A stretch of 64,000 nucleotides of DNA from Diphasiastrum complanatum (taxonomy: Eukaryota; Streptophyta; Lycopodiopsida; Lycopodiales; Lycopodiaceae), in assembly GCA_029204225.1 (NCBI GenBank), contig CM055102.1:36824585-36888584 (forward strand), written 5' to 3'. A model generated the notes under the pieces. It ran no database searches. It saw only the letters and a list, made by a program, of their open reading frames with translations, and was not told the DNA's origin. The position numbers and the translations under genes were made by a program. Below, one piece after another: positions 1-12,840 of the stretch; positions within the stretch are counted from its first letter, which is position 1, and every line of letters starts with the position of its first letter.

Positions 1-349
1 AAGTTGGGCAAGAGATGTAGACACTCATAAATCCACTTCCAGATTTACATTCTTCCTCAACAATGGTCCTATTTCATAGAACAGTTGCAAGCAAACTTTA
101 ATTGCTTTATCTTCTATTGAATTAGAGTACAATGTAGCCTCTCAAGCTACAAAGGAAATAGTATGGTTGAGAAACTTACTTTCAGATGTTAGTCTGAAAC
201 AATATGCTCTGACAACTTTATTTTATGATAACCAAAGTGCCCTTGCTTTATCAAATAGCCTTAGATTTCATTCTAGGAGTAAGCACATTGAAATTAAGTA
301 TTACTATGTCAGAAGCAAAGTTCTCGACAAAGAGGTAAACTTGCTGTAA
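1..349 (+). pseudogene. Ty1/copia RNase H fragment
   Basis: This is the C-terminal RNase H region of a copia polyprotein, the part that degrades RNA in the RNA/DNA hybrid. The frame from about 27 to 349 shows the family landmarks in order: a KSTS segment, a decayed GPIS-W motif, an ALSS-E-EY segment, a YDNQSA segment, and the HSRSKHIEIKY block near 273-305. The tryptophan of the GPISW motif is replaced by a TAG stop near 78. The reading frame ends in TAA shortly after. No LTR could be matched downstream, so this is an isolated 3' remnant, continuing left beyond the window. Confidence 0.8.
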
Positions 350-2699
350 AGATCGCTAAGTGAAGATCCGACTAGATCTTGTTGCATGCAACCAAAAGGA
401 CACTTGTAAAAACCACCCAACCAACAAGAAATGACTAGTCAATACCCTGACCACTTCACCCCCAAGCCATGGTGAATGAATGCAAGAGAGGAGGAAATCT
501 TGTCTTCATGAATCAGAAAATCCAATAGGGAGATGGGCGAGTTTCCATAGTATATATAATCTCCTTTGGGGAGAGAATATTTCTCTTAAAATCCCATACA
601 ACCCAAATCAATTGATCTCCTATTCTTGCATTATAGCAGTCACACACTATGCAAGTGCCCCTATGTCCAATTATAGGTCTGGGCTCTCATAAGATTATTA
701 ATTATAATACTGGCCAAGTTCAAAATGATGAGGCATAACTAATAAACTTATACACTAGAGTAATCGGCTATCCATGTCAGGAATTATTCCAAATCTCACA
801 TATTGGACATGGACGTAACATTCTTCTTCCCTTAAACAATTTCTGTCCTCAGAATGAGCAAACTAGAGAAGATTCACTTTGTATGCTTTTAACTCTTTTC
901 CACGAATCATTATCCTCAATCTGACCAACCTACCTAATCAAGCACTTAGAGATGCACATTGAGAGATAAGTCCTCCAAATGGATAAAATCCTCAACACAT
1001 TCAACTGTCATCATCATATAAAATAAGTTTACATGATACACTGAATGAGCAATTGACTAATCCTAAAGATCAAGTTCAAAAACTAACAAACCAATCCTTC
1101 AACTTTCACATTTACCTAGAAAATTATTATCCTTAGTCTGACTTCAAAGAATCAAGACACTTTGAATACTCTCTAAGTACTCTATTCCTAGCATCTCATG
1201 CAAGAAAATAGCAACCATACAATCTTGATAGATTTAACTGTCTCCTAGTTGACCATAGATTTAGGCCGAAAATAGTACACAAGCATTCCTGGACTACATT
1301 TTGTAGTAGAATATCATCTCCTAAATAAGCAAATTTCTCATAAGTATAAATAAATTACCATTATGAAAATTCCTGTGAGATCCACACAATCTCAATTAAA
1401 TACCGGAATAAAGAAATTTAGACTTTTTTAATAACTGGTCTAAATTCTCAACTCTTTCAATTGATCGAAAATTACTCATCTTCTTAAGAATCATCATATT
1501 TTTTTTTTAAAATCTTCTAATGACACCTAAGTATCAATATATGATTCGTCAATCATAATTTATAGGATTCCAAAACCATACTTATTTATTGAAAGATAAT
1601 GGAGTATATGTACAACATACCACTCAGGAAATATAAGAATCATTCCAAAATCTTTTCCCCAAGGAAAATCATTGGGTTTCAAGAATATTCTTCCAACCTG
1701 ATCCTTAACAGGATTATGAGTTATCTAAATTCTGCGATCAATCAAATAATTAAAGATAGAAGGCATATCAAAACCATTCTAAGACCCGTCTTTAACAACA
1801 TAAACTTTATACAATCACCTAGAACAACATCTAGAGATTACAAAGTTCTGCTGAATTCCAGCTGAACTCAGTAGTTATTCTTATATTAGTTAAACTTTGT
1901 CATCCAATATGAGTTCACTGGGATATAGTCAATGACTTCAAGTATATATCCTATTCGAGAAATATTCTATACCAAGAATTTCCTATATTCTATGCACACA
2001 ACTTTTATTGATGAATCCTGATGACTCACAAATAATGTGTCTTATAAGCAATATAGATCCAAATAAACAGTTCCTACTGAATTCTCTTCACGCTGCTTAT
2101 TTAGCCAATTGACGTTTAACTAGGAGTAATCCAATCACTCAAGTCAATTGCTAATGATTCATAAATCTCAAATGTCTAGGTGCAGATCTTGATTGTACTA
2201 GTATAACACCACATTTAGATCCTCTTCTAAACCTTCAATAAATTAATGAATTGTCCTTTCCACAGAAAGAGACATTAACCTGCAAGTAACTGTTCTAAAC
2301 ATTACTTGTTCATATGTCTATGCACACTGACTAGTTTAAGTATACAATATAAACTCAATACATAGGAAACACATAGTAGATCCACAAGATTAGGATGTAC
2401 ATAACCAACATATCCAACTATGTTCCTATACATAAACATAGGCTATAAATTGGCAGATATATCTAAATCCGCATATGTTACTCACATAACTCATTGAGAA
2501 TCTTGCAACTCAGCTACAAAAGAACTCTATTTCTCATGAGTACATTAGAGGAGTTTTTGATTCCAAAAGGGCCATATAGGAAATTGTGCCTTAGTAAGAG
2601 AATGTTAGAGAGAGAATGATATAATTGCGAGAATGCGGGAACAAATGGACCAAATCTCCGGTTAGAGAGAAGGACTGGAGAGAACAATGAGGTACAGAA
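350..2699. other. no recognisable gene
   Basis: AT-rich sequence with only short open frames. An 88-codon frame at 1,599-1,865 has no family landmark on either strand. I see no LTR ends, RNA gene or conserved motif here. It may be heavily decayed retroelement sequence, because both neighbours are copia debris. Confidence 0.5.
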
Positions 2700-3660
2700 C
2701 AACTCTCCCATTATGTTCATTCCCTGTATGGGACCGTTAAAATAATTGAGTGCTCAGATGAATTGTGAGTCTGACCACATCCACTAAAGAGTGTTGAATT
2801 ATTGAAAATTGGTTTAAGTGTGAAGTTCGATTCAGAAAGTTAAAGTGATAGTGCAGTATGATAATGCTGGTTCCTCAGGCATCATTGACAACCGTCATCT
2901 GATCAGATTCAGAGGAGTCGTAGATGTCCGTGATCTGATCAGAGTGAGTGAATGAGTGTGAATTAACAATAGGAAAGTTTAATCAAATCACAACACATAT
3001 ATCTATGTTGGACACAGATAGAAAGAATGTATTGCTTATATATTACATAGAAATCTTGAACAACATTGATTGTTACAGTCAAAATGGAGGTGTAACTTGG
3101 ATGCTAAATATCTTCTTCTATGACGAATTAGTTTGCATCATGGAGTATCATCACTTAGTGAGAGCTAGAGATGTATTTATACACATCGTTTTTGTTCTAT
3201 TACAAGAGTCGTTTTAACTAAGACGTTGCCTTCGGTGGTTCATTTCGGTAGCTTGCACGCCAGGGTGGTTCGTTGCCTCCACATGTAGACCACAGCTATT
3301 GCCTTTGGCAGTGGTCTGGCGGTCTTGTGTGCTTCGCATACTTTGGGTTTTCCCAAAGTAGTAGGAATGAACGAACTTCAAAGTAGAACAATGTGTTAGA
3401 TACTTCGCATATTTTTGAAGTATTTAAACCTGCCGCTAATTGAAGTAGACTACTTTGTCACATTTTGGAAAAATGCGAATTGTGTGACAAATAGTTCATT
3501 TATGCAGACTGCTTGAAAAGAAGTCACTGTTGGAAAAAACATCACATTTTTCGAAAGTTGTTAAGTGACTTAACTTGCTGAAGTCATTAGAGATGGCCAG
3601 GTCTTCAATGTTCTTCAATTAACATGACATGAAGCAAACTAATTGTTTCGGCTTCAGCTG
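2700..3660 (-). repeat. copia LTR, reverse orientation (F-related)
   Basis: Read on the minus strand, the stretch about 2,720-2,945 aligns with the LTRs at 42,285-42,480 and 44,640-44,860. The shared features are the paired CTGATCAGA segments, the following ACGTCTNTGA-type block and a GAGGAAC...ATCAC run. The segment lies just 3' (leftwards) of an RNase H end on the same strand, which is where a 3' LTR belongs. It is far more diverged than the F copies, so it is a related family and not the same one. Exact ends are not resolved. Confidence 0.6.
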
Positions 3661-3680
3661 CAGCTAGTAGCGCCAAGGAT

Positions 3681-3945
3681 TTGGAAGCATGCTTCTACCT
3701 GCATTTGTCGCATTTCAGTTTTCAACACTTCCTCTTCAACCAAAGATTCCTTCAACCAATTCCCATATTCTTCCTCTGCTTTTCAAACAGTTGCTATCCG
3801 AGGGCTTTTGTGAGAGCATTAGCTATCATCTTTGTAGTCTTCACATATTCAATTCAAATTTCTTGTTTCTGCACAAGATCTCTGATATGATGATACCTGA
3901 GTGGTTTTTCTTAGTTCTGGAATGAAAGACTAGATGCTGAGTGTA
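3681..3945 (-). pseudogene. copia RNase H C-terminus, frameshifted
   Basis: On the minus strand a decayed FHSRTK segment is followed, after a frameshift, by YHHIRDLVQ and then by the family's closing motif of the form VKTTKMIANALTKALG. This is the last part of the copia polyprotein, immediately upstream of the LTR-like block at 2,700-3,660, so the two are the 3' end of one element. At least two frameshifts or stops are needed to follow it. The rest of the element to the right is not recognisable. Confidence 0.7.
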
Positions 3946-4738
3946 GGGTTGAAGATCTCGCGTAGTATAGCCCTCTCGCTTGTCAACAAGGGTTAGATCA
4001 CTAGATAGGTACCTAACTATGCATAGATGCTAAATTTAGTCAGTTTCCTACTTCCTCCCTAACTCTATTCACCACTAACACTACTCTCCCTTAACTCTAT
4101 TCTTCTACACTAACATTCATCATGATTTGGGTGAAGGAAAGGGATAGAAAAGGAGAGGAAGAGAGAAGAGAAGAGAGAAGAGAAGAGAGAAAGAGAGGGA
4201 GATGAGATGGAGGTTAGCTCAAATGCTCAATGTCATTGCTTATGGAAAAACCTTCACTAGCATAACCAAAAAGCATGGGAAATGAAATAACAAGCAATCA
4301 CAACAATAACATAAGCAAGATTGATTAGAAATGAGGATGCTTGAGCTCTCAAAATGGTAGAGTCCCCTCCTCTCTATTAAGCATGAAAATAGTGTACAAA
4401 TGGTGCCTTTTTATAAAATGGGAAGGCCCTTGCCCCTCAGTCCTATTGGCTAATATTCACATTGATCCTATCCATTCATCTTGGACCCAACTTGATCCAA
4501 GGGTCCACAAAAAGTACATTGGAAATCACAAGATTCATGTGAGTCCAAAATTGGACCCAATTCTAAAAAGTAAACTCTAAGTTTAGAATTGACTTTGGGC
4601 CTCAAGTTTTATTTTAACTATAAAGGGCCCAAGTCTATTATTTTATTTACAACTTCACTTGCATGCTCATTGGGCCATGGCTTATACACGCAGGATGCCA
4701 TGCCCTCGCAACACATTTTATTGGATGATTTTATTTAT
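3946..4738. other. no recognisable gene; short GA-rich repeat
   Basis: No coding signal was recognised on either strand. A GA-rich simple-sequence tract occupies about 4,150-4,213, made of imperfect AGAGAAGAG units. Confidence 0.5.
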
Positions 4739-6386
4739 TTACACTTTGTTGGGAATACCCCCAACAGGACCCACGACTTGAAGTAGTGCCGGTCCCTCGG
4801 CACTCTGCCGGTTTAGTATAGCGTTTTTTTCGCCCGCCTTTGCTGGATCAGATAGGTGGTGACGTCCTCCATAAAGTTGAGGCGGTCCAGTTTCTTCAAG
4901 TCCTTGGGCGTGTGAAGGGACTTGTGGACTCCTCGCAGCCAATCTTGGTTCAACCCATGTTTGGAATCTGCGTGTCTATGGATCGCCTAGAAGCGCAGCT
5001 CGGTAATACACATGAGCGATTGGCAGTTGATCTTCGACTTTGTCTGAAGGTAGCACCTTATTAATGTCAAAGAATATGGATGGGAGACAATTGTCCCATT
5101 TAGTCTCGATCCCCATTAGATGTTCCAAGTCCCGGGCGTAAGTGGCTGCTGCATGGACTGTTGGATCAGGGCAATTGATATAATGGTTTGCGAACGCGGT
5201 GAGAGCCCTTCTGGCGTCTACATCCGTAGTCCACCCATATTCTGACTGTATGATCGGCCAATTAAAATTTTGAAGTGTGATCTTGTCCAGAGGGGTGCCG
5301 CATTTCGCCCATTTTGATCTTCGTGTACATGGCAGGAAGTGTGCGTTCACCCGTAATTGTTGTGGACTCATCACGTAGGCCTTGATGGCCGCAAGGTCTC
5401 TTTCGAACAACTGCTAACGCCACTCTAGTTGTGGTTGGAGGGCGGGTAATGCTTGTAGTTCTTTGCCCTTTATGGTCAAAGCTGAAAACGATATCTGCCA
5501 GCCGCCTCTTGATGACTCGTGGGGATACTTTGATAGGAATTCGTTGATTTTCTCCTCCACAGACTTGGGTCTTCGGAAGGCCCGGCTGGCAGATATCGTG
5601 CGCGAACCTCTGGATGATGTGGCTTGGCTTTGGCTGGTATTTGTGCCTTGGACCTGGTCTCGCGTCTCAGTAGCCATATCTGTTTGCCCTTGATCTTGGC
5701 CTTCAGACCCTTGATCTTGGTTAAATCCCCCTGCTGCCTGCTGGCTTTGGTCTTGGCTGGTACTGGACTGTGCAGCGTAAAAAATCGGTGGCAGTGGAAT
5801 TACTACGGGGGTGGGCTGGGCCTTCGTGTCCATGAATTTTTGGCATGCCTTGAGGGCTTGCTTGGCCTGGGCGAGCTCGTGAGTTGCGCTTGTCCGATAT
5901 TTGTTGAACTCTATCTGGTAGCTGTTTAAGGTTTGGCTATAAACCTGCACCTGATGTCGAAGAAGATCCATTTCTAATTGAGAAAGCAGCCTTGAGTTTG
6001 GTGCAGGTTTTCATCCCCAGGAGCGTATTCTCTGCTTCCAAAAGGTTTAGTTGCGTTTGGATGGGAGCAAGCCATTGGGACGCTTCGGATTGAAGCTCCC
6101 GCACCCTCTGTCAGCGCCTTGGAGAGGCTTTGGATATATTTGTTGAGGCCCTCCTCCTTCTACTGCAGCTTGGCAATCTCCTGGTGCCCTTCTTGTTCAT
6201 GTTGGTGCGTTAGAATCAGTTCGTGCTGCAGCTTGGCGAGGTCTGCTCGCAGCTGTGTGTTACTCGTCGCCAGGTGTAGTACCCTGCTTTCCAGAATGGC
6301 TTTGGCCGCTACTGTATCCAGGATGTATTTTTCCAGAGTCTGGTACGCCGTCGTTAGGTCGGTGGGAGCAGCCGATACACTGGCAC
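4739..6386 (-). pseudogene. unknown coiled-coil gene, 3' part
   Basis: I do not recognise this gene. It is the C-terminal part of a protein whose N-terminal part lies at 13,354-14,856; a gypsy element separates them. Reading leftwards: a long heptad-patterned, Leu/Ala/Gln-rich region (6,386 to about 5,870) that should form a coiled coil; a Pro then Gln/Ser/Gly-rich linker (about 5,860-5,590); and a Trp-containing globular region (5,570-4,739). Stops interrupt it near 6,157, at 5,411-5,413 and near 4,974, and a frameshift lies near 6,110, but the frame is the same on both sides of the last two stops. Codon use is GC-richer than in the copia remnants. It may be an accessory gene of a retroelement, since gypsy integrase lies upstream on the same strand, or a decayed host gene. 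Confidence 0.55.
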
Positions 6387-7449
6387 TGTTAGCAGATTCT
6401 AGGGAATCTCCAAGTGCCGAGCCAAGCTGAAGGCACAAGTTATCTCTCACCCATGACTGAGGAGGTCTCAAAAGGAAGAGAGCAGAAGAAGCTGAGAGCC
6501 GAGAAAATACTCGCTAGGAAGACAATGAGTTAACTATGTGAGCCTACATGGTATATCCCAAAGAAGGAATGACCATGTAGGAGCTAATAATGTTTCTTAG
6601 GCATTGTAAATAAAGGTAGACCCCTCTTAAATTAGTTAGAGTGAGCCACCTTTTGATGGTGACCCTTAGTGGAAGGACAAATTCCACATGTAATTCTGAT
6701 TTAGTGGAATTGCCACATGGGCTCCACATGGGCAGCCTTCTTGCTTATTTAAGGGGCCCCCTCTCTTGTGAGGGAGCTTTGATTGTATTGTCAAGTTCTC
6801 TTGAACAAATAAAGAGAATCCTCCACGAGTTCTTGATGATAGCTTAGCTCCTTGTTCATGGCAATGCTCTTGAGTGAGATTTCTATGAGCATGCTTGATT
6901 CCTTTGCATTGTGGATTAACTAGTTCTTGTTTTTTGTTTCTTGCTTAGTTGTGGATTAGCATTCAGTTCTTGTTTGTGGAATCTTGTAGTAATCAGCATT
7001 TAAGTAAACTAGATAGGCTGGTTTGTGGGCATGCTCCATTACAACCCAGTTCTTGATTGTTCTTGAGTAGTCTAAGCATCAAGTGATGAGTGTTTCTTGA
7101 TTCTTAGATTGTTAAAATGCTGTTAGGAATCTAGTTTCCTAAATCTTGTTTCTTGTTTCAGTAGTTAGTCTGGTTCTTGATTATTTTCTGATTTAGTAGT
7201 TAGTGGTAGAATTGCTCTCTGTATTGTACGTTGATCTTCTTGAGCTTTGTCTGGTTACATATGTAGTTGAGTATCGGATTGGAGTTACCCACTGACAGGC
7301 TGGGAATACATTTTTAAACCGGAGTAATGCTTCTGCTCTGTAACAGCTCTAATAAGAAGAAGAACCACAAAGAACAGTAACAACAGAAGTAAAGTAATCC
7401 AAGAAAGAGATAAAAGAACATGTTCACAGATTCAGTGAATCAGTGAACA
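6387..7449 (+). repeat. gypsy 5' LTR
   Basis: The last 500 bp (about 6,950-7,449) match 12,841-13,353 at roughly 95% identity, and both copies stop at GAACA, which defines the 3' boundary. The 5' boundary at 6,387 is set by the target duplication GGCAC followed by TGTT. The first 560 bp have no partner because the 3' LTR is truncated. Confidence 0.8.
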
Positions 7450-7463
7450 TTTGGCGACGTTCC
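7450..7463 (+). other. candidate gypsy primer binding site
   Basis: TTTGGCGACGTTCC directly follows the 5' LTR. It resembles the TTTGGCGCCGTTGCC-type binding site common in plant gypsy elements, with substitutions. The position is right; the tRNA partner is not determined. Confidence 0.4.
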
Positions 7464-7729
7464 ACAGCTACACACACTTTAAACCAAGCCATATCTCATT
7501 TACCTGTGTTGCAACACAATCGCCCTGAGTTCTCCTACACGTTCATTGTCGAGCTCATCACTTCGGTCTTAACTGATGTCCTGCTCGTTTCTTAACAGAG
7601 TCTCACGATCCGCACCAAGCCGAGCTCCACGACTCAAGTCTGGACCGGACCACCACCTCATACCTCTCGATCAAACCACAGCTTCAAAATCCTAACATGT
7701 CCTGAGTTACACCTCAACCACCGCTCATC

Positions 7730-8350
7730 GTTCAAATCTCAACCGGAGTAATAACTCCAACTTTTGAATGAACATCTCTTTGAAATTCCGACCGAAGGGA
7801 ACCTTCACATCTGAACCGGACCCTTACAGTCCTAATCTCAGCCGGAGCGCTCTTTCACATCTCAACCAGAGTGTTCAGTCAAAACTCGATCGGAGCACTC
7901 CTATCACATCTCAACCGGAGCACTCTGCTTAGTTCTCAACTGGAGCATTTCGCTCACATCTCAACCAGAGTGTTCAGTTAAATCTCAACCGGAACACTCT
8001 GCTCAGATCTCGACCGGAGCACTCTCCTTAGATCTCGATCGGAGCACTCTGTTCAGATCTCGATCGGAGCACTCTCCTCAGATCTCGACCAGAGCACTCT
8101 GCTCAAATCTCAACTGGAGCATTCTGCTCAAATCTCAACTGGAGCACTTGCTCGCATCTCAACCGACATGTTCCATTAGATCTCAACCAGAGCATTTAAG
8201 TGAAATTTCAACTGGAGCATTTCAGTTAAATCTCAACCGGAGCACTGACCTCGAATCTCAACTAGAGGCCACAATCACCTCTTAACCGACGGCCTACTTA
8301 AACCTCGACCGAAGCCGGACCCTCATCAAATCTCAACCGGAGCCGGAGCC
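7730..8350 (+). repeat. about 25-bp minisatellite in gypsy leader
   Basis: Around 20 or more imperfect copies of a unit close to TCTCAACCGGAGCACTCTGC lie head to tail. Variants alternate CTCAACC/CTCGACC/CTCGATC and GGAGCA/AGAGTG. It lies between the primer binding site and gag, in the untranslated leader. Confidence 0.85.
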
Positions 8351-8462
8351 CTTACTCAAATTCCGACCAACGGGCATTCGTCCCCACCGACACAGACCGT
8401 AGCACACCACAATATTACGGACTACGAATCGACCACCATAGACAGCCACAACCGTCCCTGAC

Positions 8463-8635
8463 CACCACAACTGCCATCTTATGGCCTACTATGAATACAC
8501 CCGACCGTCATCGACTACAACCAACCGCCACAACAGCCATCTTATGGCCTACTACAAATACACCCCACCGTCATCGACTACAACAACCGCCACAACAGCC
8601 ATCTTACGGCCTACTATGAATACACCCCACCATCA
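8463..8635 (+). repeat. three copies of a 62-65 bp tandem repeat
   Basis: The phrase CATCTTATGGCCTACTA recurs near 8,474, 8,539 and (as CATCTTACGG...) 8,601, each followed by AATACACCC and a CGTCAT or CATCAC segment. It is also in the gypsy leader. The open frame across it is an artefact of the repeat. Confidence 0.8.
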
Positions 8636-8991
8636 CAGACCGCAGCAGATTGCAATATTACAGACTACGAATCCTTCATCACCATCGACAACCCACAATC
8701 GACCGTCACACACTGCAAACAGACCGCAATAGACCTCAATCGACTGCAACAGACCACAACCACCACATTCCAACAACCGTATCCACCGTAACCAGAGTCC
8801 ACGGGCATATTTACACAATCCTACGGCACTCTACGAGCTGTCATGGATCGTCCCTAAGATCCGAATACTACAGAGGACTATCACCAGAGATGGTCTCCCC
8901 ATCTACCAAACAGGCCCGATTTAACAGGTATTTCTGGATGAAATCCCAAGTCTAAGAGCCATCCACCAACCCATTTGACAGATGGGAACCT

Positions 8992-10703
8992 ATGCGTTAT
9001 GAAGCTCCATACGAACGACCACAATTTCATGCTGCCGAATCCTCACACGCACGATCTCACTTAAATAGAGCTTTCACAAATAATGTTCCACGTACTGAAA
9101 AACGGACACCAAAGCGAGACTTACCTAAGTACAATGGTAACACTAATCCTCAAAGGTTTCTCCAAGTCTTTGAGAACGCCTGTGACGTCTATGGCGAGAC
9201 ATCACCAGAGGCCATGGTACAGCTCTTCTCGATGACCATGATTGATCGCGCACGAGAGTGGTTTTTTAACCTTGATCGTGAAGATAAACATGACTGGTTA
9301 CTCTTGAAAGAGGCCTTTATCAAACGGTTCAAGCCTTTTTGCTTGATAGAAAGTCCTTTTGTCAAACTAAGTGATATCAAAATGACAAAAGAAGAAAAAG
9401 TACGTGACTACATTGAACAATTTAAACGATTAAAAAGTTAGGTACAAGAGCAACCTACTGAGTCCATGCTCATCATTTGGTTCCTCGTTGGACTCCCACG
9501 ATGGATACGACATGAACTTCGTTCCAATGATGAATATACATCATTGAAACAAGCCATGTCTGATGCCATTCAGGAAGAAGACGAGGACTCAGATTGGATG
9601 AACCACGTGAACGGAGAGCACATCGTGCTGTCCAAGAAGCTCGACCAAACGATGACACACGAGAACAGTTATGGAAGACACAGATGGAGTTGCTTAACCA
9701 GCCACACCACCAACAGATGGTGAAACTCACAAAAGAGTTTCAAAACACTCTTAAGTCTATCCAAAGTTCGATGCCAGGTTAGCTACCCACTGGCCAAATC
9801 CATCATAGATGAGAGAACACGTGGTGCCCTCACTGCCAAGGTACACACACTGGCAAGGAGTGCCCTTCATACCAACCGGTCCCAGATACCTCCTTGATCA
9901 AATGTGAGATCCGCGACTTTATGGGACATACCTCCCTTTATTGCTATTATAACCCGAGGAATCAGACTCACAACCAGTCAGGAGGACATTATCAACCTCC
10001 TCGACAACCATTTGTTTCACAGCAACAACACACGCCATATCCACCACAAAACAACTAGGTCCATATATAGGAGTTGTCCAGACAACCTAGACATGAACCT
10101 CAACCACAACTGGCACTCTTAGGACCACCACCACGAGGACAACAAGATCTAGGAGCACAAAAACATAGACATCCTCAAGAGTCTGCCCACACACACCTGG
10201 TAGAAAACTCCTACGAGCACTCATATCATCATGATACATCAATTCCATCATCTAGCCATCACCAGTATCAAACCGACAACTCATGTTCGTGCAAACAAGC
10301 TGAGTATTCCACACCACCAAAAAACCCAACATAGCTAGCCATCCACGATGGTTACGCTTTCGCCACCGGTCCAATGAGCAACCGCTGCTTCATCTGTGGC
10401 AAAACAGGACATTTCATGGCCGTCTGTAAAGTCAAAAACCAATACCATGTGGAATGTCCTGACTGTGTTTGCAAACACAGCTTCAAAGACTATCCTAAAC
10501 AACCTAACAAGATCCTTCCAGCACGTCATATCACATCCGAACCTGTTAGAGTTCTTACTAAAGCACAACGCCAACATCAAGAACAGCAGCAAAACCATGG
10601 AAAATTAGCTGACCTACATGGAAGCATTGACGGCCTCCACATTATCAAAAGATTACCCAAACCCAAAGGTGGAACAAAGGCAATACAACGAATTTTGAGA
10701 TGA
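8992..10703 (+). pseudogene. gypsy gag
   Basis: Gag forms the virus-like particle. The first frame (8,992-9,441) holds the retrotransposon gag core: a PKYNGNTNPQRFL segment, a W-FF segment near 9,258 and a KEEKVRDYIEQF segment near 9,388. A TAG at 9,439-9,441 breaks it; the same frame resumes with SMLIIWFLVGLP. Further stops and shifts follow through 9,730-10,370. A zinc knuckle of the form CX2CX4HX4C (CFICGKTGHFMAVC) is at 10,386-10,427, for RNA packaging. It is clearly decayed. Confidence 0.8.
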
Positions 10704-10707
10704 ATTT

Positions 10708-12840
10708 TTGCGAGAGGAAGAACATATGGAAAGTCCGTTATCAGCTCATATCCCCGGAAAGGAGCAATCCCCACAGGGACTTGAAGTATTTGCTGACCTT
10801 CTGCAAGCTCAACTCACCATGCCGTTCCATAGTGCTATCAAATCCTTCACCGGGCTTCAACGCTATATTCATCGTAGTTTTCAGCTGCCTCCTATTCCTG
10901 ATGAACAACAAAAACCAAAAGAGATTCCTGAGATTCCTCATATTTCTATGAATCTAATGAATATAGGTGTTGCTAAGGGGAATAACATCACACTACCTTT
11001 GTCCTATAAAGATTACCCTGCAGTATTCGCTATCTTCGATAACGGATCAGACGTTAATATAATGGTTTTGTCATTGGGGCTTCAATACCCTCGATCAACC
11101 ATGATATAAACTTCGTATGGCTGATCAACAAGTTGCTGACCTTGCTGGTCATTTATCAAATATAAAAGTTCGAATAGCAGGTGTCAAGTTTATCATCGAT
11201 TGTGTCATCTTAGACCTACCAGAAGATGCCAATACGTATAAACTGCTTCTTGGTACAACCTGGCTCCAGATGGCAGGTGTTGTCCAAGATTGGAAGAATA
11301 GCAAAATTACCTTTGGCAACCATGATAAACGAGTCACTGTTGACTCAAATGGCCATGTCAAGCCCACCAAGGTATACGATGATTGGTCAACTACAACATA
11401 TGACGAATCAGATAGTGTCCCAATCCAATTAAAAGGCCACTATACACGAACCATGAACATAATCAATTGGGGTCATGCACTAGCCACCGTGGATTGTGCG
11501 GATTCCAATCGATGTCGTATTGAAACGGCTGCAGAAGATGTGGATATTCATCCATCTTCTACAGACATTGACACACTCATCATCCCGCTTATGATGATAG
11601 ACCCCATTCCTATAGCTTGGTGCCCAGAAGAACCTAGTGTCTCTACTGCCCATGTTTCGGAAGAAGGTATTCTTTCCATGGATGATGTTGAAATGACGGA
11701 TGATCATGTACTCCTCTATCTAGATGCTCAACGTTATCCGTCCAAAGTCATTCCTAAGGCGATCAAGTCACCAGAACCGTTGGCCCATGTCCAACTAACA
11801 TCCAAAGTACCAAACATACAAGTATACAGGCCCAAACCCAAAGTATATACTTGGGATGTGTATCTCGACGAAGTCTGGGATACAATCGATGACGATATGG
11901 TAAGTGAGGCCACAACGCCACCCATTCAAAAACCACAAAAATCTCAGTTACAAAAAAAAATAAAATTATTGATACAAAATTAATTGAGCGTCAAAAACAG
12001 ATGCGTGCGAAGCTTAAACAACCAATAAAGCCCTTGTCTAAGGAGATAGAAATCAAACAATCAGACCAAGCTTCCACGTCTGGTAGTGAATCAACTCAGA
12101 TGATTCCCAAAGTCCCAGAACATTTTGTGGACCCACCTTTTGATCTTCCACAGAAATTCAAAGACTTTACATTGGATGACGTCGTTATCCAGTTACCACA
12201 GCCACATAGGGAACTTACACCAAGTTTCAATTCCTTTGAAGGACCCGCTAAGACAATTCCACTAAACCTTAAAGATCCTGACGAGGACATAGATCGAATG
12301 GTTCATGTTGGTGCACATCTGTTATCAACCCAACTGTTTGATCTGAAAACTTTATTACGCAAATACAGGGATGTATTTGCATGGAATTATATCGAAATGA
12401 AAGGAATCCCCCCTGACATAGTAGTACATCGGATTCCTCTAGAAGACAATGCTAAGCCTGTTAGGGCTAAACCTTACCGCAGTAACCCAGTCTATCGTGA
12501 GAGGATCGATGAGGATATTAAGAAATTGCTGGATGCTGGCTTCATTTATGAAGTCCAACATACTGATTGAGTATCACCCATTGTGGTTGTACCCAAGAAA
12601 AATGGCAAGCTTCGTATCCGTGTCGACCTCAAGAACCTTAATGCGGTTACGAAGAAAGACCATTTTCCCTTGTCCTTAACGACCCAAATATTAGAGAAAA
12701 TGGCAGGAGCTGAAGCCTTCAACTTCTTGGATGGATTCAGTGGCCATTTCCTTGTTCAAATAGCCCCCAAAGATAAACATAAAACAACTTTTGCCACAGA
12801 GAACGGGGTTTACACTTATAACGTTATGCCTTTTGGCTTA
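10708..12840 (+). pseudogene. gypsy protease and truncated reverse transcriptase
   Basis: The frame at 10,708-11,109 ends with an aspartic-protease-like segment, AIFDNGSDVN, where the usual D-T/S-G has become D-N-G. The next frame (11,117-11,983) includes the second protease half (KLLLGTTWL). The frame from 12,001 leads into RT: a KPYRSNPVYRERIDEDIKKLL segment, then VVVPKKNGKLRIRVDLKNLN, and FLDGFSG near 12,727. One TGA at 12,568-12,570 replaces the tryptophan that normally precedes the SPIVVV motif. Sequence ends at NVMPFGL (about 12,840), before the YXDD active site, where the deletion into the LTR begins. Confidence 0.8.

Noticed and set aside
2820-2835. tRNA-like B box (AGTTCGATTC)
   Set aside because: No A box or acceptor stem at the right distance; it lies inside an LTR-like block.
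6160-6471. 103-codon reverse frame read as one gene across 6,387
   Set aside because: Its first 28 codons or so are gypsy LTR sequence; only the part below 6,387 belongs to the unknown gene.
8481-8732. Open frames with Thr/His/Tyr repeats
   Set aside because: They are translations of the 62-65 bp tandem repeat in the gypsy leader.
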